A stretch of DNA of 64,000 nucleotides from Myoxocephalus aenaeus (GCA_038501785.1 JBAMJR010000087.1:584501-648500), one strand, 5' to 3'; positions 32,322-42,866 are shown, counted from the stretch's first letter. The notes: generated by a model not told the origin, from the letters alone. A program made the numbers and translations.

Positions 32322-32370
32322 GGCGCTATATATATATATATATATATATATATAGCGCCATGTGCATGCT
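32311..32370. repeat. 60-bp perfect palindrome with (TA)14 core
   Basis: AGCATGCACATGGCGC at 32311-32326, (TA)14, then GCGCCATGTGCATGCT at 32355-32370. A further (TA) tract follows at 32371-32391. The left arm is the start of the Copia gag fragment, so the right arm looks like an inverted duplication of it. Confidence 0.93.
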
Positions 32371-32395
32371 TATATATATATATATATATATAAAA

Positions 32396-33901
32396 TTAGT
32401 GCTGTCATATTAGCGCGTTGTTAACGCAAACCAATTTTAACGCCGTCAATTTTATTAACGGCGTTAACGCATTTTAATTTTTCAATTTTTTTTTTCCGCA
32501 AGCACCACACCGGATGTAGCTCAACCGGAAGCAAAACAATAGGCACGCCGTTCGGGCTTGGAAGCTAGGCTAACGTTACGGTTTGAAATAAATGAACGGT
32601 GAGTGCGATACGGCAAAATGAACTGCGAACAGGTGCGCGTGCCAGAAGGGAGCGCGAGTGAACACATTGAACACAGCAGGAGAGAACGCAACGTTAGCCA
32701 GCTAGCTAAAGCTCCGGTGGAAAATTATTAGCTAACGTTAGCTACAGCTTGATGAATTGAGTCATTGAACACAGCAGGAGAGAACGCAAAGTTAGCCAGC
32801 TAGCTAAAGCTCCGGTGGAAAATTATTAGCTAACGCTACCGTTTTTGAGGAGGTAGATTTTGAGGTGAGGGGACTGACAAGGCAGAAGGTAAAGTGGTCC
32901 ACCGTTCTATCAATAAGCAGACCTGCCAACCTGTACGCTTTTTGCGTAGCGGATACGCATTTTGAGGTCGAAGTACGCTGGTAAAAATTTGTGTAAAATT
33001 AATTTTAGACTAATTGACCAGCACACATTATATGCAATGCAATATAATGCATGACGAGTATTTAATGACTTATCAATATATAGGTTATATATCAAGGTTG
33101 GCAGGTCTGAATAAGGCTAAACTAGAAGTTAACACTAATACAAACATTATTTTTGCAGAATGAGTGTGTTAGGGGAGAAGGATGCAGCCATTGTTAAACA
33201 GCTGGATTGAAATGCAGCTGGAACTGGTCGTGGCTAAAACTGGAAGGCAAGGTCTCAATAAAAGGGCAAGAGGTGTCCTTTCATCTAGGAGATGTATTCT
33301 CCAAAATCAACAGGCAGGGATTCGCCAGATGCATTCTCTGCATCAAAGATATAAATGATGCTAACAAAGGCAGCCATGCTCTCCCTTACCACATTGTGCC
33401 TCATATACTGTAAATGTTAGACCAGTGACAGGCTGGCATGAAATGGTTTGCATAATACTTAGTAAGGAGGCCATAATCATTTTTGACTCATGGCTGAAGT
33501 TAAGTTTCTCCAGCTCTCCCCAGGTTGGCAAAAAAAGCATCTCAAAATGCATCAGATTGATGCTTTAAAATATGGAATATTTAAATGTTTCTTACGGGGG
33601 AGCATGCCCCCGGACCCCCTAGAGGGGTAATATCCTTCTCACCTTTTTCACCCCTGACCCGTTTTCATGCCTGGTGCACTCTATAATTTTATTTTGTAAA
33701 CCCTTGTTTACCTGAAATGTGCAGTAATTTTATTTTGTACCGCCCTGTTTGGCAGTTTTTCAATAAAATAAAGCAAGCCAATCCACTTATTCGTGTTGAT
33801 AAGAGCATTAAAATGCAAAAAAAAAAAATGCGATTAATTGCGATTAATCGCGAGTTAACTATGACATAAATGCGATTAAATATTTTAATCGTTTGACAGC
33901 A

Positions 33902-33905
<4 letters not shown>
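32396..33905. mobile_element. DNA element with TTAGTGCTGTCA termini
   Basis: Left end TTAGTGCTGTCA, right end the reverse complement. Both subterminal regions are rich in 'gattaatcgc'/'taacgc' motifs. The 1510-bp interior has a 74-bp sequence duplicated with a 98-bp period (32665 and 32763) and a nested MITE. No intact transposase. It is inserted in TA repeats, so the target duplication is hidden. Confidence 0.65.
32918..33109. mobile_element. 192-bp nested MITE, TIR CAGACCTGCCAACC
   Basis: CAGACCTGCCAACCT at the left and its reverse complement at the right, flanked by AATAAG at 32912-32917 and 33110-33115. Confidence 0.8.
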
Positions 33906-33955
<50 letters not shown>

Positions 33956-33975
33956 CATACATACATACATACATA
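33906..33975. repeat. (TA)n-(CATA)n microsatellite
   Basis: About 45 bp of TA followed by CATA repeats, between two DNA elements. Confidence 0.95.
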
Positions 33976-34503
33976 CTGCCATTCAAAAGTTTGGGGTCAC
34001 TTAGAAATGTCCTTATTTTTCAAAGAAAAGCACTGTTTTTTGTTGTTGTTTTTTTTCAATGAAGATAACATTAAATTAATCAGAAATACACTATACATTG
34101 TTAATGTGGTAAATGACTATTTTATGAAATATCTACAAAGGTGTATAGAGGCCCATTTCCAGCAACTACCACTCTATGTTCTAATGGTACATTGTGTTTG
34201 CTAATCGCATAGAAGACTAATAGATGATTAGAAAACTCTTAAAAACCCTTGTGCAATTATGTTAGCAGAGCTGAAAACAGTTATGTTGGTGAGAGAAGCT
34301 ATACAACTGCCCTTCCTTTGAGCTAGTTGAGTATCTGGAGCATCACATTTGTGGGTTCCATTATACTCTCAAAATGGCCAGAACAAGAGAACTTTCATGT
34401 GAAACTCGCCCGTCTGTTCTTGTTCTTAAAAATGAAGGATATTCCATGCGAGACATTGCGAAGAAACTGAAAAGGGGTGACCCCAAACCTTTGAACGGTA
34501 GTG
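33976..34503 (+). mobile_element. Deleted Tc1-like element
   Basis: Ends 'ctgccattcaaaagtttggg' and the reverse complement of 'ccaaacctttgaacggtagtg', flanked by TA. It keeps only the N-terminal helix-turn-helix of a Tc1 transposase (34374 onward: M-A-R-T-R-E-L-S, then N-E-G-Y-S-M-R-D-I-A-K-K-L-K) fused directly to the right terminal repeat. The DDE domain is gone. Confidence 0.8.
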
Positions 34504-34834
34504 TATATTTAAATAGGGACAAAAATGATTACAAGTACAGAACCACGCTCTCTTTTTAGCTCCAGTGGCATGAAATAAAAGCATTGGACGTAGCACATAA
34601 GCTACCTGTGCTGTTAGCATTGAAGCTACGATGATTTATGAGACGCATCCTCGGACTGATCTCTCAAAGCAGCTTCAGTCACTCGGCTCATTTGGGATTC
34701 CTTGTGCATGCTGAGACTGAGAAACTTCCTAAAGCGACTGGCAGGCCTCAATGGCTGCAGCTTATGATCTGCGGTAAATATTTAATGCTAGCTTGCTGGA
34801 GCGGTGACATCCTGGACGCACGGCCATGAATTAT
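34504..34834. other. Unassigned DNA between two Tc1 fragments
   Basis: No family recognised. The open frame at 34638-34829 has no recognisable domain. Confidence 0.45.
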
Positions 34835-34976
34835 GAAAATGGCCAGAAAAAGAGAACTTTCATGTGAAACTCGGCAATCTATTCTTGTTCTTAGGAATGA
34901 AGGCTATTCCATGCGAGAAATTGCGAAGAAACTGAAAATGTGTCTGGGTGACCCCAAACTTTTGAACGGTAGTGTA
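34835..34976 (+). mobile_element. Second Tc1-like fragment
   Basis: Reads M-A-R-K-R-E-L-S and N-E-G-Y-S-M-R-E-I-A-K-K-L-K, then jumps to the same right terminal repeat ending 'aacggtagtgta'. It lacks a left end. Confidence 0.75.
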
Positions 34977-35029
34977 TAATTTAACATTTGAGAACACATT
35001 TTGTGTATGTTAACAAGGTAATAAATTGT

Positions 35030-35263
35030 AGTCAGCGAGACTTTTGGTGAATGTGTTTCGTTTCCAGCTCTCCTTCTCTGGTTACATTCAGCAGGGAGGA
35101 ACTTTTAAACACCCGACGATCCTCTGGTCAAACTGTTTCGCCGTCAAGGCAAGATGAGAAGGAGAATTCATGAGGCGTTAGGAAAAGACAACCGCGGTGT
35201 TTAGAAAATCCGACTCCACTTTCACTAACTACGTAGTTATGATGCGACGGGAGGCGCATCTTA
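35030..35263 (+). repeat. ZNF-intron/E1 fragment
   Basis: Matches 17.12-17.21 plus 18.35 kb and 61.09-61.44 kb. It contains the uninterrupted TTAA site (35107-35110 area, 'ggaacttttaaacacccgac') that is filled by piggyBac at 17.2 kb. Confidence 0.7.
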
Positions 35264-35800
35264 AGGCAAGGCAAGGCAAGTTTATTTGTATAGCACATTT
35301 CAACAACAAGGCGATTCAAAGTGCTTCACATAAAACCATTAAGAGCATCAAAACATAATGCAGAGAAAACAGGATTTAAAACAGTTAAGAAAACATTAAA
35401 ACAGTATTTAAAACAGTTAAGAAAACATTAAAACAGTCAAAAAGCTAAATAAAAAATAAAAATTGAATAAAAGTTGCAGTGCAGTTTAAGAAATAAAATG
35501 CAGTAGTGAGATGCAGCAATTGAATCTGGATCAATTAAAGGCAAGAGCAAAAAGAAAAGTCTTCAATCTGGATTTAAAGGAGCTGAGGGTCTCAGCAGAC
35601 CTGCAGCTTTCAGGGACCTTGTTCCAGATCTGTGGAGCAGAAAAGCTGAACGCTGCTTCTCCATGTTTAGTTCTGACTCTTGGAACAGAAAGTAGACCCG
35701 TCCCAGACGACCTGAGGGGTCGGGATGGTTCATAAGGTAGCAGCAGATCACAAACATACTTAGGCCCTAAACATACTTAAACATACTTAGGCCCTAAACC
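35264..35800 (-). pseudogene. L2-type LINE 3' end
   Basis: The left side starts 'aaggcaaggcaagtttattt'. On the minus strand, broken frames give P-R-V-R-T-K-type, A-F-S-F, W-N-K-V-P-E-S, then L-S-S-F-K-S-R-L-K-T-F-L-F, the canonical C-terminus of L2-group LINE ORF2. At least one frameshift. A 'ttaaaacagttaagaaaaca' unit is duplicated near 35380-35430. Confidence 0.65.
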
Positions 35801-36200
35801 ATTCTTAGTGACGTCAGTCTGCATCGGGGAAACTACAATGTTTTGAAGATGGACTACAAAAAAGATAATTTCAGATACTTTGTTTGTGTCATGCAGACGA
35901 CATAAACAACCCGGTCCAAAGTATTACTTTATTAACGAGGTTGGAATATAAATTGAAGAAGAATATAAAAGTGAAACCAAGGTATAAGTCACAGAGTACA
36001 AAGCTACTAAACTGTCTCATTGTTCAGTTTTAAACATGCTGAATTAAATTCAAGATATTTGTATAGTCATATGCACAGTTACCAGACATTTACTCCGTAC
36101 AATGAATAACTTACTTTGCTAGTTCCTCCTTCCACAGAATTACAACAACTTAAGGCTTAAGGTAAAAATACAAATACAAAATACAAATAAAAGGAGTTAA
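35801..36200 (+). mobile_element. E1 element fragment
   Basis: As 19.80-20.20 kb ('tagtgacgtcagtctgcatc' through 'tactttattaacgaggttgg' and 'cagagtacaaagctactaaa'). Confidence 0.65.
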
Positions 36201-36766
36201 ATGCTAATAGAATAATAAACTATATAAAGTGTGTGTGTGTGTGTGTGTGTGCTCTTGTAATCAGTGTTGTGGAGGTGGCTTGTTGATCCGTTATCCACTA
36301 ACAATTTCTCATATCCCTCTTTGTGGGATATGAGAGGCGCCACGGCACGAGTAGCAGCTGCTGCCGCCGGCTGCACTATTTGAGCTCAAGTAAACAACAC
36401 TGAAAATTCAGCACAAAGTGTTTTCAGCGCTAGCTGTAGCAGCTAGCTCCCCGACAACCACTGAAGGTAGCGGGACCAGCCCTGGCCCAACGCGGCCAGC
36501 AGCAACAGCGCTGTGGCTTGTTTCTGATTTAAATACGACTGCAGATGCAAAAACAGTAACACAAACAGCAGTTCACTCACCAGAACGTTATCTGTTTGTC
36601 TGAGCACTTTATCTTATACTTAATTTAATACCATTGCACTGTTGTTGTCGTTGATTGTTTGTCTCGTCTAATGTCTCATGTCTAATGTATGCACCTTCCT
36701 CCTAGAAAAATTCCTCGTTTGTGTAAACATTCCTGGCAAATAAACAGATTCTGATTCTGATGCTGT
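36201..36766. other. (GT)n and LINE-like tail, no gene
   Basis: (GT) tract at about 36228-36251. The end 'acagattctgattctgatgc' resembles a LINE simple-repeat tail. No protein domain recognised between. Confidence 0.4.
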
Positions 36767-37085
36767 TCACTTAATAAAGACAGTCCATCCTCCTCTCTTT
36801 GTTAACAAACAGTTCAATGAGCAGTTGTGAAGTTTATCGGTGCGCAGTTCCAGTACCAGGTCCTTCTCGATGGCCATTGACGCCAGTGAGGACAGCCAAA
36901 CCTCCCAGTTGCGTTTTTGGAATAAGTTTCCATGTGTTTTAGGGCTGAACATGTCCGCTCGACAGTGGCAGTCGATATTGGGGTCATCACCGCCAAACGT
37001 GCCCATAACCCTCCGTGAGAAAGCCGTTGTCAGTAAATCCGCCACCAAGTCTGTCCTCCTCCTTCAGCCATTGAGTGTTAAAAAA
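36767..37085 (-). pseudogene. Deleted hAT transposase with C-terminal dimerisation region
   Basis: On the minus strand, A-T-V-E-R-T-C-S-A-L-K (one frame) and S-L-A-S-M-A-I-E-K-D-L-V-L-E-L (another frame) make up the hAT C-terminal dimerisation signature, with a frameshift between them. Just upstream an ATG reads M-A-E-G-G-G-Q-T-W, probably the original start, so nearly the whole transposase has been deleted. Confidence 0.65.
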
Positions 37086-37416
37086 AATACACCAAGCAAA
37101 ACGTCATAACTTCTCTTATGTTTCAGCCTGAACTGTTCTTGCTCCTACTGAGTTCTGCTAGCAGCTAGGTAGCTTTCTGTTGACATAAGTCACGCTGGCC
37201 CACTGACCAATCACAGCGCATGTTAGTGCTGGCGCCCCCTCACAGGCACTGGCACGTCAAAGAATACGCCCAGCATGTCAAACTAAAGATCTGATTGGTT
37301 GAAGACTATGACAATCACAACAACGTCCCCATGTACTTTAATCTGCAAAGGCCAGCTTGAAGCCGCTCTGCTTCCATAGAGACATAGGAGGTGAAATCTG
37401 ATTGGATAAAAGCTCT

Positions 37417-37440
37417 CCAGCCTGCAGCACTGCAGGCTGG
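37417..37440. repeat. Perfect 11-bp hairpin
   Basis: CCAGCCTGCAG, CA, CTGCAGGCTGG. Confidence 0.85.
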
Positions 37441-37619
37441 AAGCAGAGCAACAGAGGAAGACAGGAGCTGTGCAATGAGAAAATAAGCGAATAGGGAAAA
37501 ATAATTATAATACATCTTGTTTGTGTGAAAAACAATTAAATTATAAAATAGCTATAACTTTGATTCTGTTTAGGCCAGCAGAGAAGGCTTAGCTGGCCTT
37601 GACAGCCCACCACTGATTT

Positions 37620-38040
37620 TGTATTTTTCCAAGAATCGCACTCATAAAATATTTTAATTTTTGGATATCACAATGGGGCAATGACATTTGGCTGTCCCAT
37701 GGAACAGATCGTTCTAATGGGGTATCTTGTTTAAAACATAATTTTGGAGGAAGCATTTTAAATTCTAAATGGGACAATTATTGATTGGTCATATAACTTC
37801 TATTTTGATATACCTGTCCAGAAGAAAGTCAACTACTTAGGCCATCCTTGTTACCAAAGAACAAGACCGATGTCTTCCTAATTTGAATCCAATGATTAAA
37901 AAAATAAAAATAATAATCTTTGGTTGCAAATAGATGTCTCCTTAAAGGGCCGTGTCCTCTTATTGAAGGCTGAATCCAGCTCTAGGTTTGTTTGTTAAAT
38001 CCTCTATTTATTTTTTTATAACAATTTATGAAATTGTACA
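37620..38040 (+). pseudogene. Degraded L1-like LINE ORF2 fragment
   Basis: Broken plus-strand frames give V-N-Y-L-G-type text, F-N-P-M-I-K-K-I-K-type text, then L-K-G-R-V-L-L-L-K-A-E, a conserved stretch near the end of the L1 reverse transcriptase. Many stops. Confidence 0.45.
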
Positions 38041-38059
38041 TGTTCATATGTTGAATAAT

Positions 38060-38640
38060 GGAAAAAAAAGAAAGTAAGTCGGGAGTTTTCAGCTGCCTTT
38101 TAAAGAATAAACAGGAAGTCACAGAAACAGTTACTTCCTGTTAGATCTGATCTTTAGGCTACTTACTTTAGGTTTGCAGACCTCGTTCGGTTTTATTCAT
38201 ATGGGTTTGTAAATTTATATTTATATTGTATAAATAAGCTTTAATATTATCAGCCACACAAGATATGTTTTTTAGATTAAACCTGAGACTAATAGCCAAC
38301 AATCAAGCGTTAGCTATTACAACTACATAGAACAATAGGATTCTCTACAAAATGTGGTGTTTGTTGTCAAATCTAAGAGCAAATCAGCTCTCTGATCTGG
38401 TGACAGCCAGGCGTTCCCCATTATGCATTGGGTCATGCAATCGGTGGAGAGCTACTGCGGCGCCTGGCTCTAAAACCTGCGGCCGCCTGGCTCTTGTAAT
38501 CAGGACTGGCTCATCCCGAACGAGCCTATTTCCTTGTTTCCTCCACTCGCATGGTTTCCTTGCATCTCTTGATGCATCCCTGCTGGGTGAGAATAAGACG
38601 TAAGGAGAATAAGACGTAAGGAAACAACCATATTTATTCC
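38060..38640 (+). repeat. Repeated ZNF upstream flank
   Basis: Shared with 20.69-21.18 kb (including 'gagcaaatcagctctctgat') and 48.32-48.42 kb ('ctttaaagaataaacag' region). It contains 'tgatgcatccctgctgggtg'. No exon. Confidence 0.6.
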
Positions 38641-38810
38641 AGCACCCTTTGCACTCTGCACTACTGTACTGCTGTTTACAAATGTTATTGTTATGTATTT
38701 CTGTGTTTGTACATTAAGAGAACCAGATATACATTTAGTCAAAATCCTTGAATGTCTCCACTAATGAAAGCTGATCTCGGTCACCGTTGTCCATAATGTG
38801 CTCCCTGCAG

Positions 38811-40759
38811 ATTTAACAGATGTCCAGCAGCTGTTGGTGATTAAAGCAGAAGTCCCAACTGAGTGTCTGGACCCGGACCCCCTCCACATAAAAGAGGACC
38901 CGGACCCCCTCCACATAAAAGAGGACCCGGACCCCCTCCACATAAAAGAGGACCCGGACCCCCTCCACATAAAAGAGGACCCGGACCCCCTCCACATAAA
39001 AGAGGACCCGGACCCCCTCCACATAAAAGAGGAGCCGGAGCCCCTCCACATAAAAGAAGATAAGGAGGATCTCTGGACCCGTCTAGAGGGAGAGCAGCTT
39101 AATGTGCTGGAGGAGGCCGAAATCACCAAGTTCACATTCAGTGCTGTTACTGTGAAGAGTGAAGATGACAAACCTCAGACCTCACGGCTTGATCAAATCC
39201 TGACGGAGGACAACAGAGAGGCGGAGCCTCCAGCCGGCAGATCAGCGACACAGATAAAAACAGAAACTGACAGAGAGGACTCTGGGGGATCAGGACCAGC
39301 CAGGAACCTAAATCCACATCGTCATTCACATCCAAATGCTGATGATGAAAAGGCTTCAGAATCTTCTGAGACTGAAGTCAATAATGTTGAGTGGCAAGAA
39401 CCTTTGTCAGATTCTGGACCTGAAAGTGAAGACGGGGGAGATCTGAAGATTCACATGAGAGTCCACACAGGAGAGAATCCATTCAGTTGTGATGTGTGTG
39501 GGATAAGATTTATAGAACAGGGAAAGCTGAAGAAACACATGAGAGTCCACACAGGAGAGAATCCATTCAGTTGTGAAAGTTGTGGGGAAATATTCACAGG
39601 AAAGAGAGATCTGAAGAAACACATGAGAGTCCACACAGGAGGTAAACCATTCAGTTGTGATGTGTGTGGGATAAGATTTATAGAACAGGGGAAGCTGAAG
39701 AAACACATGAGAGTCCACACAGGAGAGAATCCATTCAGTTGTGAAAGTTGTGGGGAAATATTCACAGGAAAGAGAGATCTGAAGAGACACATGAGAGTCC
39801 ACACAGGAGGTAAACCATTCAGTTGTGATGTGTGTGGGAAAAGATTTAAAGAACAGGGAAGGCTGAAGATACACATGAGAGTCCACACAGGAGAGAAACC
39901 TTTCAGTTGTGATGTCTGTGGGAAAAGATTTACAGAACAGCGAAGTCTGAAGAGACACATGAGAATCCACACAGGAGAGAAACGATTCAGTTGTGATGTT
40001 TGTGGGAAAAGATTTTCAGAACAGGGACATCTGAAGAGACACATGAGATTCCACACAGGAGAGAAACCATTCAGTTGTGATGTTTGTGGGAAAAGATTTA
40101 CAGAGCAGGGAAATCAGAAAGTGCACATGAGAGTCCACACGAGAGTCCACACAGGAGAGAAACCTTTCAGTTGTGATTTTTGTGGGAAAGGATTTACAAA
40201 TCAGAGAAATCAGAAGGATCACATGAGAGTCCACACAGGAGAGAAACCACTCAGTTGTGATGTTTGTGGGGAAATATTTACACGGCTGAGCTCTCAGAAG
40301 ATTCACATGAGAAGCCACACAGGAGAGAAACCTTTCAGTTGTGATGTTTGTTGCAAAAGATTTACACAGCAGCAAAATCTGAAGAGACACATGCTAATCC
40401 ACACAGGCGAGAAACCTTTCAGTTGTGATGTCTGTGGGAAAAGATTTACAGACCAGGGAAATCAGAAAGTGCACATGAGAGTCCACACGAGAGTCCACAC
40501 AGGAGAGAAACCTTTCAGTTGTGATTTTTGTGGGAAAGGATTTACAAATCAGAGAAATCAGAAGGATCACATGAGAGTCCACACAGGAGAGAAACCTTTC
40601 AGTTGTGATGTTTGTTGCAAAAGATTTACACAGCAGGAAAATCTGAAGAGACACATGCTAATCCACACAGGCGAGAAACCTTTCAGTTGTGATGTCTGTG
40701 GGAAAAGATATGCACAGAAGGGAAGTCTGAAGTCACACATGAGAGTCCACACAGGATAG
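38811..40759 (+). CDS. ZNF3 exon 2: expanded acidic region plus 15 C2H2 fingers
   Basis: Acceptor CCCTGCAG ends at 38810; a second in-frame AG at 38818-38819 would shorten the exon by 9 nt and restore the usual D-V-Q-Q-L-L start. The acidic linker holds seven tandem D-P-D-P-L-H-I-K-E units (last E-P-E-P), each carrying I-K-E-D/E, plus I-K-A-E, V-K-S-E and I-K-T-E. The headless half finger is kept. Fifteen fingers follow. The pair 1-2 is repeated as 3-4, and a block (G-N-Q-K-V-H finger, then D-F-C-G-K-G-F finger) at 8-9 recurs as 12-13 with a duplicated linker M-R-V-H-T-R-V-H-T-G. Fingers 11 and 14 have C-C-K. The last finger ends H-M-R-V-H-T-G-stop. With exon 1 the protein is 668 aa. DNA-binding nuclear protein by family; target unknown. 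Confidence 0.92.
38870..39058 (+). repeat. 27-bp coding minisatellite in ZNF3, 7 units
   Basis: Unit starts 'gacccggaccccctccacat', encoding nine residues. Starts at 38870, 38897, 38924, 38951, 38978, 39005 and 39032. The first six are identical at the protein level; the seventh is the ancestral E-P-E-P version found once in ZNF1, 2 and 4. Confidence 0.97.
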
Positions 40760-40989
40760 AATGTGTTTCTTTCAGTTGTGAGGGATTAATGATGTAAATG
40801 TGTGTTCTCTGTCTCTTTTGTTTATTTATAACATATATACAATATTTCAAATGTAATTGGTTTGAATATTAGATGGAGGGCAAAGTGTTTTTTGAACAGC
40901 TGATGAATCTTTTTAAAAACAATGACAACATACTGTGGGTCTGTGATGGAGGAAACTAACAAAAATCCTCTGTACAAATAAATCTGTAT
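40760..40989 (+). other. ZNF3 3' flank
   Basis: Aligns with ZNF1 from about 12340 on ('cagttgtga', 'attaatgatg', 'tgtttattta'). The first 1.5 kb of the ZNF1/2/4 3' region is absent here, so the finger array joins this flank directly. AATAAA occurs in 'tacaaataaatctg' near 40975. Confidence 0.55.
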
Positions 40990-40993
40990 TTAA

Positions 40994-41560
40994 CCCTAGA
41001 ACACTAACGTTGTGTGATTTTCACCTGTTTCTTTTGCCTGAGTTGCGTGGGTCCTTGTGTAGCTTCATGCTGCTCACAGACGTTATTGAAGGTGGGCGTG
41101 TCTCTCTGCTCCAATCCCTGTTTTTTTTTCAACAGGCACGTTTTCGGGTGATTTTCACCCGGCGTTAGTGATAGAGGGTGAATACATTTCAGATGGATAT
41201 TACCATTGAAGGGAGACTTTTCCTTCACAGGACAAGGCTCACATGTCCCAGGAGCGGGTGGACCAAAGAACAAGTTCATAGCTCTATTTTTTAAATATTT
41301 GTAATCATGTTTTATTGACGATTCCCAAATTTTTCACCCGATTTTGAGCCTTTTTTCAGGGTCCCCCATGATACCTGTTTTTTGTTTCATGAGAAGTTCT
41401 ATAGCGTAAAATAAAAGAAGAGTACTTAAATTTGCCTTGTATTGTTGTATTTTAATATATTTTAATGAGAAGTATATTTGATCAGGTACATTATATCGGG
41501 TGAAATATACCCAACGTTAGTGATTGTGTTACTATTTTTAACGCATTTTTCCGTGTAATG
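40994..41560. mobile_element. piggyBac-like element, left end CCCTAGAACACTAACG
   Basis: Starts next to TTAA (40990-40993) in the ZNF3 3' flank, where ZNF1/2 have only 'atctgtacttaaaattccc'. The ending near 'gggtgaaatatacccaacg' is diverged. No transposase; no clean right TTAA seen. Confidence 0.5.
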
Positions 41561-41880
41561 TTTATAAATCGACATAAAAAGAAACTTATGCAACTCTACG
41601 TTGTGTTACTTAAACTTGGGTGACACTTTATTTTACAGATCCCATCGTTTTGTATAATTCTCGAGAAATAAGCTTCTATGTGACTGTAAACTCACAGGAA
41701 GGTTCTGGGAAAATATATGAAGGATAGTTAGCGGCAAAGTAGAGTTTTTAACTGCCTGATCCAATTAGTTTCTCCTGTCACCTAGAAAGCCTTTTATTTT
41801 ATTTTGACTATTTCCAACAGGCAAGCAAACAGTTTAACATGTATATGAATAATATCAATTCAGCTCAGTTCCAAAATAAT
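41561..41880. repeat. Continuation of ZNF 3' repeat flank
   Basis: Matches 12.69-12.98 kb and 25.05-25.31 kb ('gacactttattttacagatc', 'aaataagcttctatg', 'caaacagtttaacat'). Confidence 0.7.
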
Positions 41881-41884
41881 TGGA

Positions 41885-42034
41885 GTGTCTTTGGCACTCA
41901 GCCCCAAGCCCGTTGGTTCCTACTGATTCATTTTAATAATAATCAGTAGGTCTATGTTTAAATACATTATTTTCTGGGCCAGAGTATATGGATTTATGAA
42001 AATAAAGTCAAACAGATTTCTGTTGCCTTCAAGT
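41885..42034 (+). promoter_or_regulatory. Distal type I ZNF upstream fragment
   Basis: Matches 7.26-7.42 kb. It resumes at 42867-42925 with 'aataaacaggaaatcaaagc' and CACGTG, then again at 45.96 kb. The ZNF4 upstream region has thus been split by a SINE-containing insert and by a LINE. Confidence 0.6.
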
Positions 42035-42215
42035 AGTGATGGCGAGATGAAGCTTCCTGAAGCTTTGAAGCTTTCCCTCCAATTGGTTCGCTCATGGGCC
42101 AAAGCTTCATGGGGCTTCATCTGCTCTACTGCGCCACTAAGTGGACAATACATGTAAAACAGGGAGAGTGATCATAACGACACCATGGCTTTGGTGTGTG
42201 AAGCTTTGAATTTAA
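42035..42215. repeat. hAT-like MITE fragment ('agtgatggcgagatgaagct')
   Basis: Palindromic 'gaagcttc/gaagctt' clusters typical of a common fish repeat. No ORF. Confidence 0.4.
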
Positions 42216-42325
42216 TACATTATGTTTGTGACGCCAATACATCAGTTATATTCTGTCTATCTTTATGATATAATGTCGGGGTCAAAATCAAAACTGGAAA
42301 CAAATTGGGGAGAGTGTTGTGATGT

Positions 42326-42397
42326 GACTGTGGGTCAGTGGCTAGAATATCCGACTTTCAGTCAGAGGATCGGTGTTTCGAGCCTCGGCTCCGCTAG
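42326..42397 (+). tRNA. tRNA-Glu-like pseudogene or SINE head
   Basis: An A-box-like 'gggtcagtggctaga' and a B-box-like 'gtgtttcgagcctc' at tRNA spacing, with an anticodon-loop-like 'ctttcag' (TTC, Glu). Acceptor pairing is poor, so it is not a working tRNA. Confidence 0.45.
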
Positions 42398-42577
42398 TCC
42401 ATGTTGATGTGTCCAATTTTTTTAAAGTAAAAATAAGAACTTTTCCACGGTGCTTGGCTTTTTGAGTCTATTTCGCCTGCTTTATAAAATACCCTTTCAC
42501 AGGTACAGATGAAGCTGGGTACAGAGAGGAAGGTGGAAATCCATTTAGTTTCGCTGCCCCTTATATTTCAAATAAAT

Positions 42578-42866
42578 GGTAAATGGACCCGTACTTGTAT
42601 AGCGCCTTTCTAGTCTTCCAACCACTCAAGGCGCTTTAACACTACATGACATCATTCACCCATTCATACACTGATGATAGGAGCACCATGCAAGGAGCCA
42701 CATCAGATTGTTAAGCATTCATACACCGTAGACGCAGCTACGCGAGCAATTTAGGGTTAAGTGTCTTGCTCAAGGACACATCGACATGGGCTAGCGGAGC
42801 CTGGGATTGAACCGCCGATCCTCTGATTGAAGGACGACCCTGCTTACCACTGAGCTACAGTCGTAA
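42578..42866 (-). mobile_element. tRNA-derived SINE
   Basis: On the minus strand the head reads 'gtagctcagtggtaag' (A box) and 'cggttcaatcccaggc' (B box). The body 'cttgagcaagacacttaacc' and the tail 'gcgctatacaagtacgggtc' are those of a common fish SINE. Confidence 0.75.

Noticed and set aside
38863..39063. Gly-Pro-rich frame with repeated G-P-P-P-H-K-R
   Set aside because: Alternative frame of the ZNF3 27-bp repeat.
42326..42397. Functional tRNA-Glu
   Set aside because: A and B boxes are recognisable but acceptor and anticodon stems do not pair well; listed only as tRNA-like.
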